Assembly (NCBI RefSeq): GCF_009905375.1
Contig: NC_133650.1
Location: 142,980,476 to 143,044,475 of the forward strand
Length of the DNA: 64,000 bases
Direction of reading: 5' to 3'
DNA from: Apium graveolens
Taxonomy: Eukaryota > Streptophyta > Magnoliopsida > Apiales > Apiaceae
The notes under the pieces: model-generated
Told to the model about the DNA's origin: nothing
The model's database searches: none
Seen by the model: the letters and a program-made list of their open reading frames with translations, nothing else
Program-made: the position numbers and the translations under genes
Shown here: one piece after another, positions 47,508 to 57,880 of the stretch
Position numbering within the stretch: the stretch's first letter is position 1
Layout of the letters: each line of letters opens with the position of its first letter

Positions 47508-48982
47508 TTTTTGTTCTTATGCATCAGACTTTATGATCAGTGTTTACAGATTTTCTTATTTCCATGTAATCTATGCTTAAATTGTAATATATTAAATACT
47601 GATTGTTATCTGATGTGATTCTATAAACTCTGAAAGTGTTTTGAATGTTCTGTGACTATTCAATCCAATGAGGATTATCTTGTTAGATGCTGACTTGGTA
47701 GTCTTTAACAAACTATGTATCCCATGTTTGAATTAGTTGTTTATGTGGAAATCAATAACACAAGCAAATTCTAATTTTGATCTTAGTCAGATTTACTTTG
47801 TGTATCTTATTACTAAGTCACAAACTAGATTATTGCTTCTTATCTGTCAAATTCTGATGTCAGTAAATTTTAAGGATGAACTACATGCTTGATAAGCCTC
47901 ACTTACCTGAAGAAAATAAAATAAAAGAAAAAATTGAAATCAGGTACTCCTTTGAGATCTAGAGTAATTTATGTGAGAGGGAAGATCCAAGTGCATTGCT
48001 GGTATTAAGTTATATGCATTAGAAAAGCAAATTGATTTCTTTTTAGTGACTTTTCACATTCTCTGATTACTGGAGAAATATTCTGATAACAGCATAAATT
48101 CTGATAGCAGTTGTAACTCATTTACACTGAGAAGCCACTATGAAAAGAATTTTAAAAGATGCATAAAATGAGCACAAACAGTTGAGGTGGACTCTTGCAT
48201 AAATTTATTCTATAGTAGACTTCAAAATTAAAGACAGATTTTAAGCATTTTTCTTAGTTATGCCTTATTTCTAAGATATCTAAAGTTTATCAGACTTTAA
48301 TCTTTATCTGATTATTTGAAAATGCACACACTCTCACTCCATATGAATGATGAAAATTACTGTGGTGATTAAGTTATTTCCGACAAACAGTTAAGTATCA
48401 TTTGCATAAATTCCGAGGACAAGTTCTGATGATTAAACTCTGAAGAAACCAGTCAGTATTTATGTGAAGAATCACAAGAATAGTCATTCACTTTTTTGAG
48501 TACAGAAGCCATATTCAGATGACCGTTAAATTCTGATGATAGTCAAGTTCTGATGTAAATCCTGATGCTTATGTGGCATTATTTATTTACTTGACTTATT
48601 TGTAGTTTTTACTGTAACGGTCATATTTATCAGAAAATAATTAAGTGAGATAAAAACAGTGATAATCATTTGATTAATGGTTTGCGTGTTTGTTTTGGTA
48701 ACCGCATGTGAGCAATAATTATTGCACGTTTACCGTGCCCACTAATAATGTTTTGACTGTTTACATGCTGCCAATTGTAAAATGTCTGTTTTACTTCCAA
48801 AAAGTGCCGTTGAGTGGAAAGAGTATATATATTAGAGTTAAAAGATTTCATAATCTTTTACCTACTCTTACTTTATCTATTAATTCTTTTACTCTCTCTA
48901 TCTTTTTCTCTCTATTTTCTGACGGACTCTCTTACAGGCATTTTATCAAACACCTTTCGTACGCACAACTTTTCACTTAATT
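47508..48982 (+). other. Spacer between pol and the third ORF of the SIRE element
   Basis: About 1.47 kb, AT-rich, without a supported ORF. The phrase AATTCTGAT recurs (for example 47850, 48107, 48533). SIRE elements usually have their envelope-like ORF directly after pol, reachable by stop-codon suppression; the long spacer here would not allow simple readthrough. The part near 48830-48980 (TATATATATTAGAG, then a CT-rich stretch) looks like a core promoter and leader for the following ORF. Confidence 0.55.
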
Positions 48983-49893
48983 TCTTATAGAAATGAACCC
49001 AAGGACATCATCTTTAATGGAGCCAAGTTCGTCCCCAATAACTACATGGCTATTCTCAACAAGGATGATGCTCCATCAGATCTTCATTTTATTAAATATT
49101 TTCTGGCTAACAGTGAGATTGGGTATGCTTTGACCCAACCACAATTACTCTCAGGATCACAGATACTGGAATTTTGGAGGAGTGGAGTTTATGATGATGG
49201 TGGTGAAGCTGGGTCCCCAAGTATTATTTTCACAACAGGGGAAGATGAGCATCTGGTTACTTTGTCTACTGTTCGACAAGCTCTACATCTTCCAGAAAAT
49301 TGTAATTTTAATGCTCAGATTGAAGATCCACTACTACAGAGTATGATGGCCAATCTTGGCTATGAGAAAAGTTTGCCCAAGCTGGGACAACTGAAGAGGC
49401 CATACATTTGAATGGAGTGGAGTTTATTCTTTGACTGCATCACCAGAGCTTTTGCCAACAAATGCTCCAACTTTGATGTCATTCCAATTCTGAGTCAGCA
49501 AATAGGGTATGCCCTTCTTAATCAAACTCATTTTGATTATGCTACTGCTATTTTGGGTTTTATTGGGGATAGGATGAATGAGGACCCAAATACTGTTTAC
49601 TTTGCTAGATTTTGTCAAATCATTTACAGTTTTTGTTGTTCAGATAAGCCCCAAAACTTTAGTGAGTCAATTCAACCTTTAAACTTGCTAAAAGGGTTTC
49701 ACAGACTTGTTATCTACTAATAATAAGAAAAACTTACTAAGACCCCTTCAAATTCCTGAATATGTAAAACAGTTCTTAGTAAACTCTGACCCCAACACAT
49801 ATACACCCAAATTTCCTGAAGTTGCACCCTCTCAACCTCCACCAACACAACCTTCCAACTCTCAACCACAACCTACCATCAGAACCTATTTCC
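48983..49893 (+). pseudogene. Third ORF (envelope position) of the SIRE element, N-terminal part
   Basis: The frame reads KFVPNNYMAILNKDDAPSDL, FIKYFLANSEIGYALTQP, LEFWRSGVYDDGGEAGSPSI and HLVTLSTVRQALHLP. A TGA at 49409 interrupts it and the same frame continues with MEWSLFFDCITRAFANK to 49720. A one-base shift near 49700 moves it to the frame with LLRPLQIPEYVKQFL and a Pro/Gln/Ser-rich linker, cut at 49893 by the inner copia (tttcc). No signal peptide or membrane span is evident in this part, so membrane function is not supported. I recognise it as the kind of ORF that follows pol in plant SIRE-like elements; its role is unknown. Confidence 0.7.
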
Positions 49894-51557
49894 TGAAAGG
49901 AATATGTCCTAAGTCCAATCATGTATGAGGATTTAGGAATAACTTTTATGTAATCTGTTTTGATTTCATTGATATTAATAAAAGACTTGTTTTGTTTTTA
50001 TTACGGGCTTTATCTATTTAAGTGTTTAAATAAGATATACCATAGTTTAGAGTAAACCTTTTTATGGATTATGATGAGATCATAATAGTGAGACCTAAAA
50101 AGATGATAACTCTAAACTTAAATAGTTCCTGGTCATAGGATTACTAACTAGTAATTAATAATCCGCAAAGATCGGTACATACTATGCTTGCTTCATTATG
50201 AAGGATGTCTGTTCTCATAGACATTTGTGTGGTGACACTATAGCTAGTATGTAGGTGCTTATTATAGAATAAGTTCACTGAACATGACTCACACAGCTGA
50301 ACAACTGATGGAGTTCACTCACGTGTCAGCAGTTGTTCACATAGTGATAGTTGTACAAGTATCCTTAGACTTGAGGTCATCATAGTCATCTTGTGTACAC
50401 TGAACTATGTTTTGGTTTAGTTCTTAGTCTCCAGGGATAATTATTAGGGCTCTACTGGGTATAGGAATTTATACACGAAGATAGTGTATGATCAATAAAG
50501 GATCTACCCCTTCCAGTGAAGGAAGCGAATGTTCAAGGTTGATCCACTTATGCTAGTTCAGGAATCTCTGGCCAGAGTGAATGAAATTAGAAAGGAGTTT
50601 CTAATTTGCATAGAACTACGCATAGTAAATGGTAAGCAAGTGATTAAATTAGATAGACTTGACACGAGATCCATGCCTTGTATTTAATCGGGACATTGTA
50701 GGGTAAAAGGAGTTTATTGTACGGTAACTATTCACTGAATAGGTTCTTGGTATTCTAAGCAGTGAATTCATATTATCCGGATAGTCGCGATATGCTGAGA
50801 AGTATCCCTCACGATGTAGAATAAATGTGATTAATTAATTAATCATATTTAATAAATTAGAGAATTTATATAAATAATGATAAAATAGTTTTATTATTAT
50901 TTATTTCTACTACCGGCTTAATATTGAACCTACAGGGTCACACCATAAAAAGAGAATGATTTAATGGTGGAGGAATTAATTAATAATGACTAATAATTAT
51001 TTATTTGTGAAATAAATAATTAATTGGCAAATTTAATAATTGATTAAATGAGATTTAATTGATTATAAATTAATTAAGAAAAGTTCTTAATATTATTAAT
51101 TAAGGATTTAATTTTTGGAAATTAAATCAAGAGAGAGAATTATTTCTAAAGTGTTTAGAAAAAGGATTAATAATTAAAAGGTGTTTTAATTATTAATGAG
51201 AATAAAAAATGGGATAATAATAATAATATTTATGGGAAAATTTCAGCTGAAAATTTTGCCTATAAATATACTATTATAGACCCTATATTTTATTCGAACC
51301 CGATAAACCCAAAAAGTTTGGAAAACCCAATTCTTTCCACCTCCTTCCTCCTCCTTAACATCGTTTTCTTGGTGGATACCGGTGGAGTGCTTCACACTTG
51401 AGGAGCAACTGCTAAGGATCTCTGATCGTTGTCTCCGAATTATTTTAAAGGTTAGATTCGACCCCCCTACGTTTTTACCACGATTTATATGCTTTTATTT
51501 GGATTTTATGTGTGTAAAAGTGTTTTGCCATGCCCCCGCTGCGTTTAAAATCTAATA
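49894..51557 (+). repeat. Inner copia 5' LTR (1664 bp)
   Basis: It is gap-free against the 3' LTR. Its last bases are CTAATA where the other LTR has CCAACA, so the conserved CA end has mutated to TA after insertion. CTATAAATATACTATTATAG near 51260 is a plausible TATA region. Confidence 0.95.
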
Positions 51558-51558
51558 A

Positions 51559-51570
51559 TGGTATCGGAGC
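51559..51570 (+). promoter_or_regulatory. Primer-binding site, tRNA-Met, one mismatch
   Basis: TGGTATCGGAGC follows the LTR by one base; the usual form is TGGTATCAGAGC. Confidence 0.88.
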
Positions 51571-51997
51571 ATAGGTTGTATGCATATAGATCTGTGGTAA
51601 AAATTTCAAAATTTTATGTGCTTGTATGAATTAATTATGATTTTTACAAGTTATATCATGGATTAATTTTGTCTGATGAGAAATCATTTCTCAGAATAAT
51701 TTTGAATGTTGATCTGGGTTCTACAAGTTTTGTAGATCGTCTGGGTATTTTTTTCATAATTTTATGATGTATAGATTTTTTATTATGAATTTTTGAAGTT
51801 GTTTTAATTAAATTCGTAATTAAATATGTATATATAGTATATATATATATTTGTATATACATCTGTATTGTTGCTGTAGAATTCTGTGTTGCACGGAAAA
51901 CAAACAAGACAGACATGTCAGGCGGCTGTCAGGCGCTGTCAGGCTCGTTTTCCGAGGAAGAAAAGGCGGCTGCTGCAAAAGAAAAAAAAAAGGGGTG

Positions 51998-52135
51998 TCG
52001 CGCATTCCGGGAATGCGTTACACACCTGTGGCGCATTCACAGAATGCGTTACACCTTTTAATGGCTTAAAAGGGTTGTAACGCATCACCGGAATGCGTTA
52101 CAGGGCTTGTAACGCGTTCCTGTAATGCGTTACAG
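51998..52135. repeat. Four palindromic units, GCATTC...GAATGCGTTACA, in the copia leader
   Basis: Units at 51999-52023, 52030-52053, 52077-52103 and 52109-52135 share the right half (G)AATGCGTTACA and an inverted left half. Examples are CGCATTCCGGGAATGCG in the first and TGTAACGC paired with GCGTTACA in the fourth. Each can fold into a hairpin with an 8-bp or longer stem. They are GC-rich compared with the leader around them. Confidence 0.88.
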
Positions 52136-52898
52136 CCCGACTGTCCACATTAAAATTAATTTTCTGGGAGTTTCGTAACTCCGTTTTAGGCGTACAATAT
52201 ACCGTTGGATTCGTTTTTCCGAGACGGATCTAATTGAGTGATCAATTTTAGTTTATATAAAAGTTTTGAACTGTTTATATTTCCATGAAGTGTTTTAAAG
52301 CTATTTTTGACTGTTTTAGTTGCTTTTAAATGCTTCATGTGATACATAGAGATGTATAATGCTTAGACTAATGTGCTAGATGATATAACATGCCTACCTT
52401 GATGTTTATTCATGTTGTTATATGTGATATATGCTTAGTTTATCATGCGTTGATAGATTTAGGTGAACTTAAATGAACATAAGGCGTTTGTTAGACAACC
52501 TAGTATAGTGAAATTGTTTCATAACCTTAATAATAATATTATGAATACAATCATGAGATTCTTGTGTTTATGAAACACGTAATTGAATATAAATTTTCAA
52601 TATGAGAGAAAGGATGATTCTGTCAACAACAGATTTCTATCTGTAAGAAAGGGTTATTAAGTGACGCCTTTTGACAATGCTCCACCCGATCTGGGAATCA
52701 TCTGATTATTGATTATTGATTTGAAATATTTAATTTAAAAGGAAGAATCTCTTTATAATATGATTATGATTGTAATGTAATATAATCCCTCTAAAATTAA
52801 ATAATATCAAGTAGTAATTGGCCAATGACACAACGGGCTTGTGTCGGTCATAGCCTTCCAACATGATAGAAAAGTAGTTCTTATTTTTGAATCATTGT

Positions 52899-53202
52899 CG
52901 TTTCGTACCACAGCCGAGGGCTTTGATTTCGAAATAAGAAGTACTTGTCTATTACATAGAGATGTGTACATTGAATAAGAATCTAAAGGTCGTTACGTGC
53001 CACAGCCGTGGGCCTTTGGGGACTGATTCAATTGTACGGAATGTTGGGTTAGACTTGACTTAGAATATTGAGTTTGTCGTGCCACAGCCGTGACTCAATT
53101 ATTCAAGAGGCTAAAGTTTGATTAGGGAATAACATTAGATGTAATTGACAAGATTTGTCTGCCTATTGAACATTACATGGCGTTTCGTGCCACAGCCGGG
53201 GT
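52899..53202. repeat. Four spaced copies of CGTGCCACAGCCGnGG in the copia leader
   Basis: The core CCACAGCCG occurs at 52908, 53000, 53082 and 53190, preceded by (CGTTTCGT, CGTTACGTG, GTCGTG, CGTTTCGTG) and spaced 92, 82 and 108 bp. The spacers do not resemble one another, so this is a recurring motif rather than a long tandem repeat. It ends about 200 bp before the gag ATG, where a packaging or translation signal could lie; that role is only an inference. Confidence 0.8.
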
Positions 53203-53402
53203 TGTGTAATGGAATGTAGGATCCCTATTCCCACTAGCATTATGAATGCTTAATTTTTCACGTAGGGGGTTGAATAAATTAGATAAACTAGTGGGAGCCA
53301 CTTATGAATAAAGACCCGATTCATATAGTGTTTTTGAAATGAAATCGAATATTTGCTAAGTGTTGTTATGTGTTTATCATTTACAGATTTACTTTGTACG
53401 TT

Positions 53403-54665
53403 ATGTCTTCTGCACTATCACTCAGGAGCATACTAGATGCTCAGAAATTGACTGGTCCTAATTATGCTGACTGGCTTCGAAACTTGAGAATTGTTCTCAG
53501 GATTGAGAAGCTGGAATACGTGATTGACTCACCTAAGCCTACTGAACCTGCTAGTGATGCACATAATGATGAACATGTTGTGTATCGTAAGTGGTTAGAT
53601 GATGTAAATGTTGCTCAATGCATCATGCTAGCTTCCATGAACATTGAGCTACAGAAGCAACATGAGCATATGGATGCTCACACTATCCTAATGCATCTAC
53701 AAGAGTTGTATGATATGGAGGGAAGGACAACTCGATATGAGATATCGAAGGAGTTATTCAGTTGTAGGATGTCTGAGGGATCATCTGTGAATGACCATGT
53801 ACTTAAGATGATCAATTTGATTGAACGTCTTGGACAACTTGGTTTTGCCATGGATGGGGAGCTGAGCCAAGACTTGGTCTTGCAATCGCTTCCGAGTTCG
53901 TTCTCGCAGTTTGTTGTGAACTTTCACATGAATAAGTTGGATGTCAGCCTGCCTGAACTCCACAACATGTTGAAGACTGCGGAATCGAATTTTCCCCCTA
54001 AGAAGAGTTCTGTTCTTCTAATTGGTGAAGGTTCCAATCCTAAGAAAAGGAAGAGGAACCCTTCCAAGAAGAAGAAAGTAGGTGAAGAAAAGCCGATTCC
54101 ACCAAAAACTGAAGACCCCAAGAGCAAAGTTGTTTACTTTCACTGTAACAAGGTGGGGCACTGGAAGAGGAACTGCAAGGTTTACCTTGCAGAATTGAAG
54201 AAGAAGAAGGGTAGTGAGACTACCGCTTCTGATTCAGGTATGTTCATGATAGAAGTGAATATGTCATTAAATCAAATTTCTACTTGGGTATTAGATACCG
54301 CCTGTGGTTCTCAGATCTGCAATTTGTTGCAGGGACCAAGGAGAAGTAGGACTCTTGAGGAAGAGGAGGTGATTCTACTAATGGGAAATGGAGCAAGAGT
54401 TGCTGCTGAAGATGTAGAATCATTTCATTTACATAAGCCTACGGGCAAGATTATTGTTTTAAATAATTGTTATTTTGTTCCCTCGATTGTGAGGAATATT
54501 ATTCCCATGTTAGACTTGGCTGGATTTTCATTTATTATTGAGAATAATGAATGTTCTATTCTTAGAGATAATATTCTTTATGGACGTGGTACTTTAAATA
54601 ATGGTCTGTATAAATGTGACATAATTTACTTCAGATTGAACAAACTAATAAAAGAAAAGGGATGA
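53403..54665 (+). pseudogene. Inner copia gag and protease start
   Basis: An open frame from ATG 53403, MSSALSLRSILDAQKLTGPN, to TGA 54663 gives 420 residues. It has the UBN2-type Gag (NYADWLRNLRIVL, HTILMHLQELYDMEGRTTRYEI shortened here, LPSSFSQFV), a basic stretch, a zinc knuckle FHCNKVGHWKRNC whose first cysteine is replaced by Tyr (54136 region), and the protease motif WVLDTACGSQICN (near 54285). The frame then ends where the pre-integrase domain should follow. Gag itself is uninterrupted; the missing knuckle Cys and the early end make it a remnant. An earlier ATG at 53370 is in frame but not needed. Confidence 0.85.
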
Positions 54666-55548
54666 TGAAAATCTCACTTCATAGTGGCACTACAGTCTCC
54701 ATTTAGTAGACATGGAGAGAGGACTGCAAATTTGCTAGGAATGGTACACACAGATGTATGTGGACCAATGTCTAAGCAAGCCATGGGTGGATTTTCATAC
54801 TTCATTACTTTAATAGATGATAGATCTAGATTCGGATATGTGTTTGATGAAACACAAGTCTGAAGCCCTTTGAAAAGTTCAAAGAGTATAAGTATGAAGT
54901 GGAGAAACAAACCAAATATAGTATTATAATTCTTCGATTAGATCGAGGTGGTGAATACTTGAATGGAGAGTTTCTGGATTATCTCAAAGTAAATGGTATA
55001 GTCTCCCAGTGGACTCCTCCAGATTGGTATCTGAAAGGAGAAATTGAACTTTGTTAGACATAGTTCGGTCCATGATGAGCTATGCAAATCTTCCAGTATT
55101 CCTATGGGGTTATGCATTGGAAACCTCAACATATTTACTGAATAAGGTGTCTTCCAAATCTGTTCCTTAAACTCTGTATGAGATATGGAAAGAAAGGAAA
55201 CCGAGTCTTAAACATGTTAAGATTTGGGGATGTCCAGCTTAAGTCAAGTAAGTTGACCCAGATAAGCTGGAATATCGATCCGTAAAATGTAGTTTTGTGG
55301 GATATCCTAAAGAGACTTTAGGGTATTACTTTTACACCGATCATCGGGTGTTTGTCTCCAGACATGGTACCTTCTTGGAAAAGGAGTTTATCCTTGAAGG
55401 AAACAGTGGGAGCAAAATTAAACTTGATGAAGTTCAAGAAGCACAAACTACTACGGATCAAGTGGAAACACCTGTTCTGACTGAACAACCTTTTATGGAA
55501 CAGCCCATTCGTAGATCAGGGAGAGTGTCTCGCCAACCTGAGAGGTAA
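54666..55548 (+). pseudogene. Inner copia integrase remnants
   Basis: Blocks in several frames: LLGMVHTDVCGPMSKQAMGG (first Asp, near 54740), FITLIDDRSRFGYV, LRLDRGGEYLNGEFL (second Asp, near 54935), SQWTPP (near 55010), then a gap where the QHNGVSERRN-type catalytic Glu segment should be, VSSKSVP, RKPSLKHVKIWGCP, and the open frame 55297-55548 with YPKETLGYYFY and a Gln/Thr linker. Stops and small deletions (for example near 54858) break it. Confidence 0.82.
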
Positions 55549-56196
55549 TATGGCCTTGTCATTGAGAATGACAATGAGTTGTCGATCATTGATGATGACG
55601 AACCTGTGACCTATAATGAGGCTATGAGTAGTGTTGACTCAGAGAAATGGCATAGTGCCATGAAATCCAGAATGGAATCTATGTATACGGTATACAAAAG
55701 ATAGATTATAGCAGATGGCCAGGTGGTGACCTATAAGGCCAGGCTTTTGGGAAAAGGATTCAAACAAAGGCAATGGATTGACTTTGATGAAACCTTTTAC
55801 CTGTAGCCCTGTTATAATCAGTTCAGATTTTGCTTGCGATTGCTGCTTACTACGACTATGAGATCTGGCAAATAGCCAGATGGTTTTCTTTCCAAGAGAA
55901 ATGAAAACCTAGTGTGTAAGCTACTGCGAACCATATGTGGTTTAAAGCAAGCTTCTCGAAAGATGGAACATTCATTTTGATGAGACAATCAAAGAGTTTG
56001 ATTTTATCAAAAACGTAGATGAACCATGTGTCTACAAAAGGGTTAGTGGGAGCGCGGTAACATTTCTTGTATTGTATTGAATTAGAGTTGACACACATAA
56101 CAACATAGCAGACCCACTCACAAAGCTACTTTATGAAAGTCACTTTGATCGTCATAAAGACAAGATGGGTATTAGATACCAGAGTGATTGGCTTTA
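55549..56196 (+). pseudogene. Inner copia reverse transcriptase/RNase H edges, core deleted
   Basis: Recognisable pieces are DDDEPVTYNEAMSSVDSEKW (near 55597), VTYKARLLGKGFKQR (55727), a stretch like LLRTICGLKQASR (55915) and the very end of RNase H, NNIADPLTKLLYESHFD (56100). The YVDD active site and most of both enzymes are missing, so large deletions removed the catalytic part. Frame changes are frequent. Confidence 0.8.
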
Positions 56197-56211
56197 GTAC
56201 AAGTGGGAGAT
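56197..56211 (+). promoter_or_regulatory. Inner copia polypurine tract
   Basis: GTACAAGTGGGAGAT directly precedes the 3' LTR start (TGAAAGG at 56212). Confidence 0.8.
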
Positions 56212-57875
56212 TGAAAGGAATATGTCCTAAGTCCAATCATGTATGAGGATTTAGGAATAACTTTTATGTAATCTGTTTTGATTTTATTGATATTAATAAA
56301 AGACTTGTTTTGTTTTTATTACGGGCTTTATCTATTTAAGTGTTTAAATAAGATATACCATAGTTTAGAGTAAAGCTTTTTATGGATTATGATGAGATCA
56401 TAATAGTGAGACCTAAAAAGATGATAACTCTAAACTTAAATAGTTCCTGGTCATAGGATTACTAACTGGTAATTAATAATCCGCAAAGATCGGTACATAC
56501 TATGCTTGCTTCATTATGAAGGATGTCTGTTCTCATAGACATTTGTGTGGTGACACTATAGCTAGTATGTAGGTGCTTATTATAGAATAAGTTCACTGAA
56601 CATGACTCGCACAGCTGAACAACTGATGGAGTTCACTCACGTGTCAGCAGTTGTTCACATAGTGATAGTTGTACAAGTATCCTTAGACTTGAGGTCATCA
56701 TAGTCATCTTGTGTACACTGAACTATGCTTTGGTTTAGTTCTTAGTCTCCAGGGACAATTATTATGGCTCTACTGGGTATAGGAATTTATACACGAAGAT
56801 AGTGTATGATCAATAAAGGATCTACCCCTTCCAGTGAAGGAAGCGAATGTTCAAGGCTGATCCACTTATGCTAGTTCAGGAATCTCTGGCCAGAGTGAAT
56901 GAAATTAGAAAGGAGTTTCTAATTTGCATAGAACTACGCATAGTAAATGGTAAACAAGTGATTAAATTAGACAGGTTTGACACGAGATCCATGCCTTGTA
57001 TTTAATCGGGACATTGTAGGGTAGAAGGAGTTTATTGTACGGTAACTATTCACTGAATAGGTTCTTGGTATTCTAAGCAGTGAATTTATATTATCCGGAT
57101 AGTCGCGATATGCTGAGAAGTATCCCTCACGATGTAGAATAAATGTGATTAATTAATTAATTATATTTAATAAATTAGAGAATTTATATAAATAATGATA
57201 AAATAGTTTTATTATTATTTATTTCTACTACCAGCTTAATATTGAACCTACAGGGTCACACCATTAAAAGAGAATGATTTAATGGTGGAGGAATTAATTA
57301 ATAATGGCTAATAATTATTTATTTGTGAAGTAAATAATTAATTGGCAAATTTAATAATTGATTAAATGAGATTTAATTGATTATAAATTAATTAAGAAAA
57401 GTTCTTAATATTATTAATTAAGGATTTAATTTTTGGAAATTAAATCAAGAGAGAGAATTATTTCTAAAGTGTTTAGAAAAAGGATTAATAATTAAAAGGT
57501 GTTTTAATTATTAATGAGAATAATAAATGGGATAATAATAATAATATTTATGGGAAAATTTCAGCTGAAAATTTTGCCTATAAATATACTATTATAGACC
57601 CTATATTTTATTCGAACCCGATAAACCCAGAAAGTTTGGAAAACCCAATTCTCTCCACCTCCTTCCTCCTCCTTAACATCGTTTTCTTGGTGGATACCGG
57701 TGGAGTGCTTCACACTTGAGGAGCAACTGCTAAGGATCTCTGATCGTTGTCTCCGAATTATTTTAAAGGTTAGATTCGATCCCCCTATGTTTTTACCACG
57801 ATTTATATGCTTTTATTTGGATTTTATGTGTGTAAAAGTGTTTTGCCATGCCCCCGCTGCGTTTAAAATCCAACA
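56212..57875 (+). repeat. Inner copia 3' LTR (1664 bp)
   Basis: It keeps the canonical ends TG...CA and is followed by TTTCC. Same length as the 5' LTR. Confidence 0.95.
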
Positions 57876-57880
57876 TTTCC

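Larger units (their letters stand above)
51571..53402 (+). other. Long leader of the inner copia
   Basis: About 1.83 kb lies between the primer site and the gag ATG, long for a copia leader. It has no supported ORF. It carries a TA repeat (51825-51852), an array of palindromes (51998-52135) and four spaced copies of a CCACAGCCG motif (52899-53202). Confidence 0.75.
49894..57875 (+). mobile_element. Ty1/copia retrotransposon nested in the SIRE third ORF
   Basis: The LTRs 49894-51557 and 56212-57875, both 1664 bp (TGAAAGGAATATGTCC to AAAATCCAACA), are flanked by TTTCC (49889-49893 and 57876-57880). The interrupted ORF resumes in the same frame once the element and one duplication are set aside, proving the insertion. 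It contains a tRNA-Met primer site, a 1.8-kb leader, gag-protease, a damaged integrase and only edges of reverse transcriptase and RNase H. By eye the LTRs differ at about 28 sites (about 1.7%). It is non-autonomous. Confidence 0.95.

Noticed and set aside
52899..53202. Reading the CCACAGCCG motifs as a riboswitch or tRNA-like structure
   Set aside because: No cloverleaf or known aptamer pattern; only a recurring short motif can be claimed.
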